Shown piece after piece: positions 16,895-25,647 of a DNA stretch of 64,000 bases (its first letter is position 1; each line of letters opens with the position of its first letter). Source of the DNA: Clostridia bacterium (GTDB lineage: Bacteria > Bacillota > Clostridia > Christensenellales > Pumilibacteraceae). Under the pieces are notes generated by a model. That model was not told the origin of the DNA and ran no database searches. It saw nothing but the letters and a program-made list of their open reading frames with translations. A program made the position numbers and the translations under genes. The stretch is from assembly GCA_022793815.1 (NCBI GenBank), contig JAAWDP010000003.1, forward strand, positions 124,001-188,000, read 5' to 3'.

Positions 16895-19219
16895 TTATAT
16901 GCTCCAAATATCCTTGCAGTAACCCAGCACCGTTCTGTCGGAAGAAAACCGTCCCGCATTTGCGGTGTTCAAAAAACATTTGAGGACAAAGCCGTCGCTG
17001 CCGTAATCCGCATTGACTTTGAGTTTGGTTTCGAGATACGAATCGAAATCCTTAAACAGAAAATAATTGTCGGGTCTGTGCCAGCTTGCGCCTTCGAGCA
17101 AGGACGAATACAGCTCGGCGAACATACCCGTACCGCCGTCACAAAATGTCCCGTCGATGAGCGTATCCACCGCACGTTTCAACACGGGGTTGCTTTCGTA
17201 AATAATTTTGGGGTCGTAAAAATTTTCAATCGCTTTCAGCTCTTCCGCCTTCGCACCGAAGATATATTCGTTTTCCTCTCCCGCGCTTTGCGCTATCTCG
17301 ATATTCGCCCCGTCGTATGTGCCGAGCGTAACCGCGCCGCCGAGCATGAGTTTCATGTTTCCCGTCCCCGACGCCTCCGTACCCGCAGCGGAAATCTGTT
17401 CCGACACATCTGCCGCAGCAACTATCTTCTCGGCATAAGATACGTTATAATCGGTCACAAACAGCACTTTCAGTCTGTCGCGGGTTTCGGCGTCCGCATC
17501 CGTTTTTTTCGCTATTTCGTTTATGAATTTTATTATGCCTTTCGCGCGCGTATAAGCGGGAGCGGCTTTTGCACCGAACAAAAACAACGTGGGTTTGAAA
17601 TCTTTCACGCTTCCGTCTTTAAGCCCGAAATAAATCGCCAAAATCGAAAATGCATTCAAAAGCTGGCGCTTGTATTCATGCAGACGTTTTATCTGCACGT
17701 CGAAAATAAAATCGGGATTTACGCTTACCCCTTCTTTTCTCGAAATATACTCGCAAAGCGCTTCCTTGTTGCGCCGTTTTATATCGCGGAATTCGTTGAG
17801 CGATTTGACGTCGTCGGCATATTTTTCAAGCTTTTTAAGCTCGCTCAAATCCTTTATCCACTTATCTCCTATACGTTCGGTTATAAATCCGCTCAATAAC
17901 GGATTGGACGCAAGCAGCCAGCGTCTTTGAGTTATGCCGTTTGTTTCGTTGAAAAATTTGTTCGGTTGAAGCGAATAGAATCTTTCCAGCGTATCCGCCT
18001 TGATAATTTCGGTGTGTATCTTTGCCACGCCGTTGACCGCGAAACACATATAGCACGCAAGCCGAGCCATGTGTATGCGCCCGCCGTCTATAATAAGTCG
18101 GCCGTCCTCGCTTTCTCCTCTTTCCTTCAGCTCGGCGCAAAAACGGCGGTTTATTGTTTCTATGACTTTGTAAACCTCGGGAATCACGCGTTTGAAAAGC
18201 GCTTTGTCCCACGTTTCCAAAGCCTCGCTCATGACGGTGTGATTGGTATAGGCAAAAGTTTTTCGCGCAATCTCAAACGCCTCTTCAAAACTCATGCCCT
18301 CGCATTCGAGCAAACGTATGAGTTCCGCAACGGCTACGGTCGGGTGCGTATCGTTCAATTGAATTACCGTGCGCTTCGGCAGCTTAGAAAGACCTATGCG
18401 CTTTTTTTTGAAAGTATCTATAATATCCTGCAACGACGCGCTCGCAAAAAAGTATTGCTGCATTAGCCGCAATTTTCTGCCTGCCGCACGGGAGTCGTTT
18501 GGATAAAGCACGGCACTTATTTTTTCCGCATCTTCTCTGTTTTTGAACGCCCGCGAATATGAGCCTTTGTCGAACTTTTCGAAATCGAATTCGTCTGTCG
18601 GTTCGCTCTGCCACAGCCTGAGCGCATTGACGCATTCTCCGCCGTAGCCTATAATCGGCGTGTCGTAAGGAACGGCGTAAACCTTCGTGTTTTTGAACGA
18701 AACTATTTTTTTGTCGGAATCGTTTCTTACGCTCCACGGGTCGCCGAAACTCTGCCAGTTGTCCGCTTCTTCTTTCTGAAAACCGTTCTCGAATTTCTGA
18801 CGGAACAAGCCGTAACGGTAACGAATGCCGTATCCGTACAGCCGTTTGCCAAGCGTAGCCGCGGAATCGAGAAAACATGCGGCAAGTCTTCCGAGTCCGC
18901 CGTTTCCGAGCGCGGCGTCGCTTATCTCTTCGAACACGCCGAAATCTATACCCTTTTCTTTCAGCAGATTTTTTACGCGCTCGGTAAGCAGCATGTTTTG
19001 AAGATTGCAGTAAACCGCGCGCCCCATCAAAAATTCGGCGGACATATAGAATGCCGTCCGTTCACATGCGAGAGCGCTGCGGCTTTCGGCAAACTTTTCG
19101 CCCGTTTTCTTCATTACGGCACAAGCCACAGCCTCGTGCAGCTGCGCCGCGCTCAATTCGCTTAAATCGCCGACACCGAAACGCATCGCCTCTTTCATGA
19201 TATTTTTTTCGATACTCAT
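16895..19219 (-). CDS. glgP: Glycogen/maltodextrin phosphorylase
   Basis: GT35 enzyme, 774 residues, that releases glucose 1-phosphate from alpha-1,4-glucans. Visible are FYMSAEFLMGRAV (about 57-69), LGNGGLGRLAACFLDS (about 104-119), QLNDTHPT and the PLP-lysine segment EASGTGNMKLMLGG near 620. The ATG at 19219 has no Shine-Dalgarno sequence; a near-perfect promoter ends 6 bases upstream, which predicts a leaderless message. The first 30 residues contain other ATG codons, but residues 1-30 fit the family's usual start. It is followed after 1 base by malQ. Confidence 0.95.
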   Translation of the reverse strand: MSIEKNIMKEAMRFGVGDLSELSAAQLHEAVACAVMKKTGEKFAESRSALACERTAFYMSAEFLMGRAVYCNLQNMLLTERVKNLLKEKGIDFGVFEEISDAALGNGGLGRLAACFLDSAATLGKRLYGYGIRYRYGLFRQKFENGFQKEEADNWQSFGDPWSVRNDSDKKIVSFKNTKVYAVPYDTPIIGYGGECVNALRLWQSEPTDEFDFEKFDKGSYSRAFKNREDAEKISAVLYPNDSRAAGRKLRLMQQYFFASASLQDIIDTFKKKRIGLSKLPKRTVIQLNDTHPTVAVAELIRLLECEGMSFEEAFEIARKTFAYTNHTVMSEALETWDKALFKRVIPEVYKVIETINRRFCAELKERGESEDGRLIIDGGRIHMARLACYMCFAVNGVAKIHTEIIKADTLERFYSLQPNKFFNETNGITQRRWLLASNPLLSGFITERIGDKWIKDLSELKKLEKYADDVKSLNEFRDIKRRNKEALCEYISRKEGVSVNPDFIFDVQIKRLHEYKRQLLNAFSILAIYFGLKDGSVKDFKPTLFLFGAKAAPAYTRAKGIIKFINEIAKKTDADAETRDRLKVLFVTDYNVSYAEKIVAAADVSEQISAAGTEASGTGNMKLMLGGAVTLGTYDGANIEIAQSAGEENEYIFGAKAEELKAIENFYDPKIIYESNPVLKRAVDTLIDGTFCDGGTGMFAELYSSLLEGASWHRPDNYFLFKDFDSYLETKLKVNADYGSDGFVLKCFLNTANAGRFSSDRTVLGYCKDIWSI

Positions 19220-19225
19220 ACCGAA

Positions 19226-19254
19226 ATTATAGCACTCGGCTTGCTTTTTTGCAA
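19226..19254 (-). promoter_or_regulatory. glgP promoter, predicted leaderless, with TATAATTTCGGTAT element
   Basis: On the minus strand TTGCAA (19249-19254), 17 bases, TATAAT (19226-19231), then TTCGGT and ATG. The transcription start should fall on the A of the start codon. The string TATAATTTCGGTAT is identical in the GH3 gene promoter near 47309. Confidence 0.8.
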
Positions 19255-19258
19255 GTGT

Positions 19259-21271
19259 TTACGCAAACTGCGCATTGTAGAGTTTTTTATAGAAGCCGTC
19301 CTCTATACTCATGAGCTCTTCGTGATTTCCCTGCTCTATTATATCCCCGTCTTTCATTACCAATATTTTATCCGCATCTTTAATCGTAGACAAACGGTGT
19401 GCTATTATAAACGAAGTGCGCCCTTCCATAAGACGGTTCATGGCTTTCTGAATCAGCACTTCGGTTCGCGTATCCACGCTGGACGTCGCTTCGTCGAGTA
19501 TCAGCACTTTCGGGTCGGCAAGCACTGCCCGAGCAATGGTCAGAAGCTGTTTCTGTCCCTGCGAAATATTGTCGGCTTCTTCATTTATCACAAAATCGTA
19601 ACCGCCTTCCAACGTGCGTATAAAGTGGTCGGCGCAGGCGACCTTAGCAGCCGCAACGACTTCCTCGTCGGTCGCGTCCAATTTGCCGTAACGGATATTC
19701 TCGCGAATCGTGCCGCTGTACAGCCAGGTATCCTGCAAAACCATGCCGAACGCTTTTCTCATGCCGTCGCGGCTGTATTGCTCCACATTCTTTCCGTCGA
19801 GGTAAATCGCACCGCCGTTGATATCGTAAAACCGCATGAGCAATTTGACCATAGTGGTTTTGCCCGCGCCCGTAGGACCCACTATGGCGACTTTGCTCCC
19901 CGCCTCTATCTTAGACGAAAAGTCCTTGACTATTATCTTATCGGGCGTGTAGCCGAACTTGACATGCTCGAATTCCACAACGCCCTTCGCGTCCTCGGGT
20001 TCGCCGCTTCCGCTTTCCGCTTCGTCCTCGGCATATATGAATCCGAATACACGTTCGGCGCTCGCCACGGTTAATTGCAGTGTATTCATTATATTTCCGA
20101 GCTGCGCAACGGGCTGATTGAACTGACGCATATATTGAATAAACGACTGAATATTGCCCACGCCGAGCGAGCCGTTTGCCACCAGTACGCCGCCCACTAC
20201 GCAATTGACCACATATCCGAGGTTACCTATAAGCTGCATACACGGCTGCATGAGTCCCGACAGGAACTGGGATTTTTTTGTCGCCGCCGCCAAAGCTTTG
20301 TTGTATACTTCGAATTTTTCTTTGCTCTCATTTTGTCCGTTATACAGCTGCACCACTTGATTCGCGCCGTACATTTCTTCGATATGCGCATTGGCTTCAC
20401 CCAGTTTTTTCTGCTGGTTTACAAAATGCTTCTGAGAAAATTTGACTACGGTCAGCACCAGCAAGAACGACAGCGGCATTATGACCAGCGCAATGAGCGT
20501 CAGTATCCAACTGATAGAGAACATCATTATGAATACGCCCACAATCGTGGTTATCGCCGTCACCAACTGTGCAAGGCTTTGGTTCAGCGAAGTGGAAATA
20601 TTGTCTACGTCGTTAGTAAGATAACTGAGCACTTCGCCGTTACTTACGCTGTCGTAATATTTCAGCGGAAGCTTGCTTATTTTCAAATCAATGTCGCGGC
20701 GCAGTCTGTACGAAATTTTCTGTGCCACGCCCGCAAGCAAAAATGTCTGACCGTAGTTGAGAACGCCCGATATTCCCACCAGAATAGTCGCGGCAATCAA
20801 AAGACGTATAACTGCGTCGATGTCTATCTGAGGTTTTTCGATAAGTCTGACGCCAAGGACCGCATTTCGGTATTTTTCGGGGACGGACGAAAAATCGTAC
20901 TCTCCCTCCGACTCGCCCGCAAAATCGGTCAAATCTCCGAACGTCACGTCGCCCGGCTTTTTGCCGACTTGCTCCGCAACGATTGCCGCCAATGTTTCCA
21001 TATCCATGCCGCTTTCGGAAATCTTATCCTCGATACCCGAATATACGGACTTTTGAATAACGCCGGTAAGCAAAGTATCGGTGGCGTTACCGGTTATTTT
21101 CGGAATATTTATAGTAAGCACAACGGCGGCAATCGCCAAAAGAAACGATGCTATCACCGCAGGCAGGGACGAACGCATATACTTAATCAACTGTCCGAGC
21201 GTGCGTTTGAAATTTTTCGGCTTGGCGCCCGCCTGTACCGAGCGTCCGTGCCCCATAGGCATATTAGGCAT
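19259..21271 (-). CDS. ABC exporter subunit B (ATPase-competent half of a heterodimer)
   Basis: A 670-residue fused membrane/ATPase ABC exporter half. The start at 21271 is preferred to further upstream codons because AGGAGG lies 9 bases before it; it overlaps the partner gene by 8 bases. Six membrane segments are present, with a loop of roughly 85 hydrophilic residues between the first and second. The ATPase domain has Walker A GPTGAGKTT, Walker B VLILDEATSSVD with the catalytic Glu and an AHRLSTI H-loop, but its signature motif is ISQGQ rather than LSGGQ. This fits the partner that completes one canonical and one degenerate site in heterodimeric multidrug-type exporters. The cargo is unknown. 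Confidence 0.9.
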   Translation of the reverse strand: MPNMPMGHGRSVQAGAKPKNFKRTLGQLIKYMRSSLPAVIASFLLAIAAVVLTINIPKITGNATDTLLTGVIQKSVYSGIEDKISESGMDMETLAAIVAEQVGKKPGDVTFGDLTDFAGESEGEYDFSSVPEKYRNAVLGVRLIEKPQIDIDAVIRLLIAATILVGISGVLNYGQTFLLAGVAQKISYRLRRDIDLKISKLPLKYYDSVSNGEVLSYLTNDVDNISTSLNQSLAQLVTAITTIVGVFIMMFSISWILTLIALVIMPLSFLLVLTVVKFSQKHFVNQQKKLGEANAHIEEMYGANQVVQLYNGQNESKEKFEVYNKALAAATKKSQFLSGLMQPCMQLIGNLGYVVNCVVGGVLVANGSLGVGNIQSFIQYMRQFNQPVAQLGNIMNTLQLTVASAERVFGFIYAEDEAESGSGEPEDAKGVVEFEHVKFGYTPDKIIVKDFSSKIEAGSKVAIVGPTGAGKTTMVKLLMRFYDINGGAIYLDGKNVEQYSRDGMRKAFGMVLQDTWLYSGTIRENIRYGKLDATDEEVVAAAKVACADHFIRTLEGGYDFVINEEADNISQGQKQLLTIARAVLADPKVLILDEATSSVDTRTEVLIQKAMNRLMEGRTSFIIAHRLSTIKDADKILVMKDGDIIEQGNHEELMSIEDGFYKKLYNAQFA

Positions 21272-22994
21272 TTGCGAGTTCCTCCTTTGACAATTGAGAA
21301 TGCGCAATCTCGCTGTATACGGGACATGATTTCATTAAGTCGGCATGCGTTCCGTTGCCGACAAGTTTACCCTCGTCGAGTACCAGTATTCTGTCTGCAT
21401 TCATTATGCTGCCGACGCGCTGAGCGACTATTATTATATTTTTATCCGACAGATTGTCTTTAAGCGCCCCGCGCAAAGCGGCATCGGTTTTAAAATCAAG
21501 CGCGGAAAAACTGTCGTCGAACACGTACACGGGAGCTTTTTTAAACAAAGCACGCGCAATCGCGATACGCTGTTTCTGACCGCCCGAAACATTTGTGCCG
21601 CCTTGTGATATTTCGCTCTCGTAACCGTCGGGCTTGGAATCGATAAATTCGCTTGCCTGCGCAATGGACGCGGCTCTTTGCATTTCTTCTTCGCCGCCCT
21701 CGGGTTCGTCGTATTTTATATTGCTTTCTATTGTGCCGCGAAGCAGCACGTTTTTCTGCGGCACAAACGAAATGCTGTCCCGCAGCGATTCCACCGTATA
21801 ATCCCTTACGTCTTTGCCGTCTATCGTCACGCTGCCTTCGCTCACGTCGTACAGACGCGCAATAAGTTTTACAAGCGTACTTTTACCGCTTCCCGTCGCC
21901 CCTATCACAGCGGTAACTTCACCCGGTGCGGCGGTAAAAGATATATCTTTGAGCACATTTTCTTCGCTGTCGCCGTAACGGAAAGACACGTTATCGAATT
22001 TGAGTTCGCCTTTGAGATTTTCTGCTTTTACCGCACCTTCACGGTCCTTTATGGCTATGTCGGATTTAAGCACTTCGTTTATTCTGCGCATGGAAACCAC
22101 GGCGCGCGGCATAAGCACGAAAACCATAGTAACCATCATGAACGCCATGATTATCTGCACGGCATATTGAACGAACGCCATCATCGAAGTCACCATGTCT
22201 ATATCCGAAGCGCGGTACGCGGCAACCCACGTAACCGCAATCGATACGCCGTTCATGACAACTATGACAACGGGCATGAACAATCCCATGATTCTGTTGA
22301 CAAACAGCTGTGTGCGTTTAAGTTCGTCGTTTACCTTGTCGAACCTTGCCTCTTCGTACTCTCTCGTACCGAAAGCACGCACAACCAGCATTCCGCTCAG
22401 TGATTCGCGCGCAACCAAATTCAGTTTGTCTATAATTTTCTGCAAACCCGTAAACTTGGGCTGGACTACAAGCATAAGCACGGCAAGCGTGCAGACAATC
22501 GCCGCGACGGCGGCGACAATCACCCATACCAAAACACTCATTCCCGCACTGTTTGCGACGGCTTTGATTATGCCGCCGATTGCCAATATCGGAGCGTACA
22601 TGACTATTCTTATAAGCATTATAGTGAATATCTGCACCTGCGTCACGTCATTGGTCGAACGCGTTATCAGTGAAGATACTCCGAATTTGTCTATTTCGGC
22701 GGCGGAAAAATCGGATACTTTCGAAAACAGTTTTTCCCGTATGAGCTTACTGCTTCCCGAACCGACTACGGATGCTATATAGCCGACAACGACGCTGCAA
22801 AGCGTAACAAGCGCGGCGTAAGCAAGCATAATTCCGCCTATTTTCAATATGTCCCATGTGCCCGCGCCTTCCACGACTTTCGTCATCATATCCGCCATGT
22901 ATTCGGGCATGGCAAGGTCGGCGTAAGCTTCCACAAACAAAAGCACAAAACACACAAGAAAATGCGGTATGTATTTTTTGTAGATTTTCAGCAT
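21264..22994 (-). CDS. ABC exporter subunit A (degenerate ATPase half)
   Basis: A 576-residue exporter half with six membrane segments and an ATPase domain: Walker A GATGSGKST (about 364), signature NVSGGQKQR, and Walker B VYVFDDSFSALD, in which the catalytic Glu is Asp. The H-loop reads VAQRVGSI, with Gln in place of His. Known heterodimeric exporters such as BmrCD and TM287/288 carry one such degenerate site, so this gene and the next one make one transporter. An AAGGAG ribosome site precedes the ATG. It lies 28 bases after the marR-type gene and is probably cotranscribed and repressed by it. The substrate is probably a drug or lipid, by analogy only. Confidence 0.92.
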   Translation of the reverse strand: MLKIYKKYIPHFLVCFVLLFVEAYADLAMPEYMADMMTKVVEGAGTWDILKIGGIMLAYAALVTLCSVVVGYIASVVGSGSSKLIREKLFSKVSDFSAAEIDKFGVSSLITRSTNDVTQVQIFTIMLIRIVMYAPILAIGGIIKAVANSAGMSVLVWVIVAAVAAIVCTLAVLMLVVQPKFTGLQKIIDKLNLVARESLSGMLVVRAFGTREYEEARFDKVNDELKRTQLFVNRIMGLFMPVVIVVMNGVSIAVTWVAAYRASDIDMVTSMMAFVQYAVQIIMAFMMVTMVFVLMPRAVVSMRRINEVLKSDIAIKDREGAVKAENLKGELKFDNVSFRYGDSEENVLKDISFTAAPGEVTAVIGATGSGKSTLVKLIARLYDVSEGSVTIDGKDVRDYTVESLRDSISFVPQKNVLLRGTIESNIKYDEPEGGEEEMQRAASIAQASEFIDSKPDGYESEISQGGTNVSGGQKQRIAIARALFKKAPVYVFDDSFSALDFKTDAALRGALKDNLSDKNIIIVAQRVGSIMNADRILVLDEGKLVGNGTHADLMKSCPVYSEIAHSQLSKEELANA

Positions 22995-23022
22995 TTACGT
23001 TTTTTCTCCTTTAACCTTTCTA

Positions 23023-23478
23023 TCAGCGCTCTCCCGTATATTTATCGCATACGCGCGTTACGGCGCAATCCAGCTCGCGCAGCGCTCTTTTCATATCGGC
23101 TACTTGCTCTTTATCGAAGTCTTTGAAAATCGCCGACGATATCTCGTAATAGTTTTTTCGGAATTCTGCAAGAGTATTCTTTCCGCTTTCCGTCAAACCT
23201 ATCACAACGCTTCTGCGGTCGCTTTCGCTTCGTTCCCGACGCAAAAGTCCCAATTCGCAAAGTCTGCCGCAAATATTCGACGCATTGCTGTACGGGGTGT
23301 CCATACTCTCGGCAAGCGCGCACAATTTGGACTCTCCTCCCAACCTGTTGAGTTCGAACAGCATTCTGCCCTGCGGCGGCGAAACATTCATGTCCCGCAA
23401 TGCGCGAAACATTATTTTTGCCGTTTTATAGTTAATGCCGTGCAATAAATCCATTATCTTATCGCTGCCCGAATTCAT
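23023..23478 (-). CDS. MarR-family transcriptional regulator
   Basis: A 151-residue winged-helix regulator. The DNA-recognition helix lies in TPYSNASNICGRLCELGLL (about 60-78), followed by the wing RRERSESDRRSVVIGLTESG. MarR proteins usually bind as dimers to palindromes in their own promoter and leave when a small lipophilic ligand binds. This gene is first in an operon with the two ABC exporter genes. The promoter carries two tandem TTAT-N4-ATAA palindromes just after the transcription start, a likely self-repression site. GGAGG precedes the ATG. Confidence 0.92.
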   Translation of the reverse strand: MNSGSDKIMDLLHGINYKTAKIMFRALRDMNVSPPQGRMLFELNRLGGESKLCALAESMDTPYSNASNICGRLCELGLLRRERSESDRRSVVIGLTESGKNTLAEFRKNYYEISSAIFKDFDKEQVADMKRALRELDCAVTRVCDKYTGER

Positions 23479-23496
23479 GTCCGCCTCCGAAAATAC

Positions 23497-23523
23497 TTAT
23501 TGCGATAATATTTATCACGATAA
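23497..23523. promoter_or_regulatory. Tandem palindromes, likely MarR operator
   Basis: TTATTGCGATAA (23497-23508) and TTATCACGATAA (23512-23523), each with matching TTAT/ATAA arms, are repeated with a 15-base period. They lie about 8-34 bases downstream of the predicted transcription start of the marR operon. Confidence 0.65.
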
Positions 23524-23537
23524 ATAAACGTACAATT

Positions 23538-23566
23538 ATTATATGAATTATTTTTACCGATGTCAA
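23538..23566 (-). promoter_or_regulatory. Promoter of the marR-ABC exporter operon
   Basis: TTGACA (23561-23566), 17 bases, TATAAT (23538-23543): both boxes match the sigma-A consensus exactly. The transcription start is expected near 23531, which gives a leader of about 52 bases. Confidence 0.9.
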
Positions 23567-23623
23567 CCGAGAACTCTGTTTTTACCGTGAAATTTCGGTG
23601 AAATATTTTTCGACGAAATTTCC

Positions 23624-23652
23624 TTTACTTTATGCCGCTCGGGTGGTATACT
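23624..23652 (+). promoter_or_regulatory. Promoter of the four-segment membrane protein gene
   Basis: TTTACT (23624-23629), 17 bases, TATACT (23647-23652), followed by a GCGGAGA ribosome site before the ATG at 23671. Confidence 0.7.
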
Positions 23653-23670
23653 TAAAAGCGGAGAAACAAA

Positions 23671-24264
23671 ATGGCTAAGTCGAAAAAAACAAAGCCGCCC
23701 GTCGGCAAATACGTATCGCAAAAGGATGCGGCGCTGCTTAAAAAGGCGCAAAAAATGCGTCTTGTTTTCATGTACCTCTCAACTTTGACGCTCGCGGTCA
23801 CGCTGTTTCTTCCGTTGGAGTGGGCGGAATATACAAAAGACCTTCTTTGGTTGCAATCGCTGTATGTCGGATTGATTGCGGCGATGGTTACAGTTTCGGT
23901 GATAGCGTCTTACGGGGCAAGCCGCGGCTGCAATATCACGGGTTCCGTGTCGGAAAAACACAAACCGAAACGCGGTTTCGAAAAAGGTACGTTTATATCG
24001 GTCGAGTGGTTCATGTATCTGCATTTTCTGCTCGCCGCGGGCTTTATATCCGTAAACATCTATGCTGTCGTATCCTACGGCTGCAAACCCTTCGACCTTC
24101 TCGCAACCGTTCTCGCATGTGCGGGCGCGGCTTTGGCATACATGTTTCGTCTTATCACATTCCGCGCTTTCAAAGACGATTTGACGTATTTTCCGCCGTC
24201 TGCGCCGACAAAGCCCGACGAAGAAAACACGATAGTAAAAAATGATAAAGTCCAAAGTCTGTAA
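23671..24264 (+). CDS. Four-segment membrane protein of unknown function
   Basis: A 197-residue protein beginning with a basic, lysine-rich cytoplasmic stretch (MAKSKKTKPPVGKYVSQKD). Hydrophobic segments lie at about 30-50, 58-82, 112-135 and 142-163, with a charged C-terminal tail. No catalytic motif is visible. It has its own promoter and a strong bidirectional terminator and lies between divergent units, so the context gives no role. The rough symmetry of the segments (two hairpins) could reflect a duplicated helix pair, but I see no clear repeat. Confidence 0.7.
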   Translation: MAKSKKTKPPVGKYVSQKDAALLKKAQKMRLVFMYLSTLTLAVTLFLPLEWAEYTKDLLWLQSLYVGLIAAMVTVSVIASYGASRGCNITGSVSEKHKPKRGFEKGTFISVEWFMYLHFLLAAGFISVNIYAVVSYGCKPFDLLATVLACAGAALAYMFRLITFRAFKDDLTYFPPSAPTKPDEENTIVKNDKVQSL

Positions 24265-24280
24265 ACGTAAAAAGTCAATG

Positions 24281-24318
24281 AAAAGCCGCTTCGAAACACT
24301 GTATTCGAAACGGCTTTT
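24281..24318. terminator. Bidirectional terminator
   Basis: A long inverted repeat: AAAAGCCG plus TTCGAA in the left arm (24281-24295) and TTCGAA plus CGGCTTTT in the right arm (24304-24318). It lies between the converging membrane-protein and ferritin-like genes. Confidence 0.85.
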
Positions 24319-24336
24319 GTAATATATTTTATTCAA

Positions 24337-25611
24337 TCAATCGCAACGGTCGCTGCGGCGTCCGACTTCGGTGTTATCCACCAAGCGGTTGCGAAGCGCT
24401 TTTACGGGATGCGCCTGCTCTTCGAAACGGTAGTCCTCTCCCGCTTCGAGAATATATTTGTCGATGACGTTGTGGCTTGCCACATACGCGGGCGATTTGT
24501 TTACCGCGGAGTTGTATTTGTAAAACTCGCTGTTGCACGGTACTTCGTCAAGCGGAACTATTTCTTCGAGCATTGCCGTATTGTTTACGGTCTTTCCGAG
24601 TATCTGACGTATATACGTCTTATTCGCCTCCGCATTTTTATTGAATGCAAGCGGCTCGGGGAACTCTCCGCCGTTCAAAAGCGCACGCGCGTCTTTTTTC
24701 TCGTACTTCGCTATAAGCCGCGCAACCTCGTGCAAATGCGATATTTCCTGCGTCAGATGCGCTTCCCAAATCGAACGCACATACTCGTCGGTTTCGTCTT
24801 CCATAAGCGAATGATAAAGATAACACTCGGCGTATTCGTGCAAAAGCGCGCATTCCAACCATGTGGCGGACGCGTCCATAAGGCTTTCGTACTGCGTCAC
24901 GTGCTGTTCCTCTATCATGCCGATTTCGAGGAAAAGACGTCTGCCCAAATCCGAGCCGGGATAGAACGTACCGATATTCATATAATAGTTCATTGTCTGC
25001 TGCTCGGCTGCCGTTATTATCGCGGTCTGCAACTTCGTAAGCGGGTCGGCAGTCTTATTGTCTATACCGCGGCGAACGTCGTCATACGGATAACGGTGTT
25101 CGGCGATAGTCGGTCTGCCCGGCATGATTTCTGTATATCCGCCCACAAGTTTTTCCGCGAGTATTCCTTCTTCCATTTCCAGCAAATCGCTGAAACGGTA
25201 TAAGTGGTCGAAATCTTCCAGCAGCGCAAAATCCAACGACTTCTTCACGTAAGCGTCCTTTTCGCGGCGCGCCATTATTGCCGTAAGGTCGATAGCCAGC
25301 TGCTCATACCCTATCGCATGTTCGAGCGCGGTTTCGTCCTTGGGTTTCAGATAACTGATTTTTTTCTGCTGCTGCTGCTCGCTGCGGCGGATAAGCGCGA
25401 TGTCGCGGCGCAAATCGTTGTTCGTGCAGTGCCGCGCAAAATTGTGGTAAAACCAGTTCTGTTCGAACTCCGTGCCGTTCATGAGAATTATTCTCACTTT
25501 TGTGTACGGGTCCGATTCCATTTTATCATACGCTTTGGGGTACAACTTCTTCCAGTCTTCAAACCACTTGTCGCTTTTGACGGGTTTGATGTCCAACGGG
25601 TTAAAACTCAT
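24337..25611 (-). CDS. Ferritin-like protein with three helical-hairpin units
   Basis: A 424-residue protein, largely helical. The start at 25611 has AAAGGAG 7 bases upstream; the longer reading frame is not needed. Three successive regions contain a helix with Glu followed by a helix with an acidic residue and His: GYEQ then LEDFDH (about 103 and 132-136), AAEQQ then IEEQH (about 203 and 234-237), LHEYAE then QEISH (about 258 and 289-292). Glu and ExxH residues are the iron ligands of ferritin-like four-helix bundles, so this may be one and a half such bundles. No known enzyme signature was recognised. It lies 98 bases after the radical SAM operon on the same strand and could be cotranscribed with it. 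Confidence 0.55.
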   Translation of the reverse strand: MSFNPLDIKPVKSDKWFEDWKKLYPKAYDKMESDPYTKVRIILMNGTEFEQNWFYHNFARHCTNNDLRRDIALIRRSEQQQQKKISYLKPKDETALEHAIGYEQLAIDLTAIMARREKDAYVKKSLDFALLEDFDHLYRFSDLLEMEEGILAEKLVGGYTEIMPGRPTIAEHRYPYDDVRRGIDNKTADPLTKLQTAIITAAEQQTMNYYMNIGTFYPGSDLGRRLFLEIGMIEEQHVTQYESLMDASATWLECALLHEYAECYLYHSLMEDETDEYVRSIWEAHLTQEISHLHEVARLIAKYEKKDARALLNGGEFPEPLAFNKNAEANKTYIRQILGKTVNNTAMLEEIVPLDEVPCNSEFYKYNSAVNKSPAYVASHNVIDKYILEAGEDYRFEEQAHPVKALRNRLVDNTEVGRRSDRCD

Positions 25612-25622
25612 AAAAACTCTCC

Positions 25623-25647
25623 TTTCGGTCTTGATACCGAAATTATC
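25623..25647 (-). promoter_or_regulatory. 5' leader hairpin overlapping the ribosome site of the ferritin-like gene
   Basis: TTTCGGT and ACCGAAA arms with a 6-base loop lie directly before GGAG; the last A's of the 3' arm are part of the AAAGGAG ribosome site. The 5' arm sits in GATAATTTCGGTAT, nearly the element seen at the glgP and GH3 promoters. The hairpin could hold back translation, or the same bases could be a DNA operator. Confidence 0.45.
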
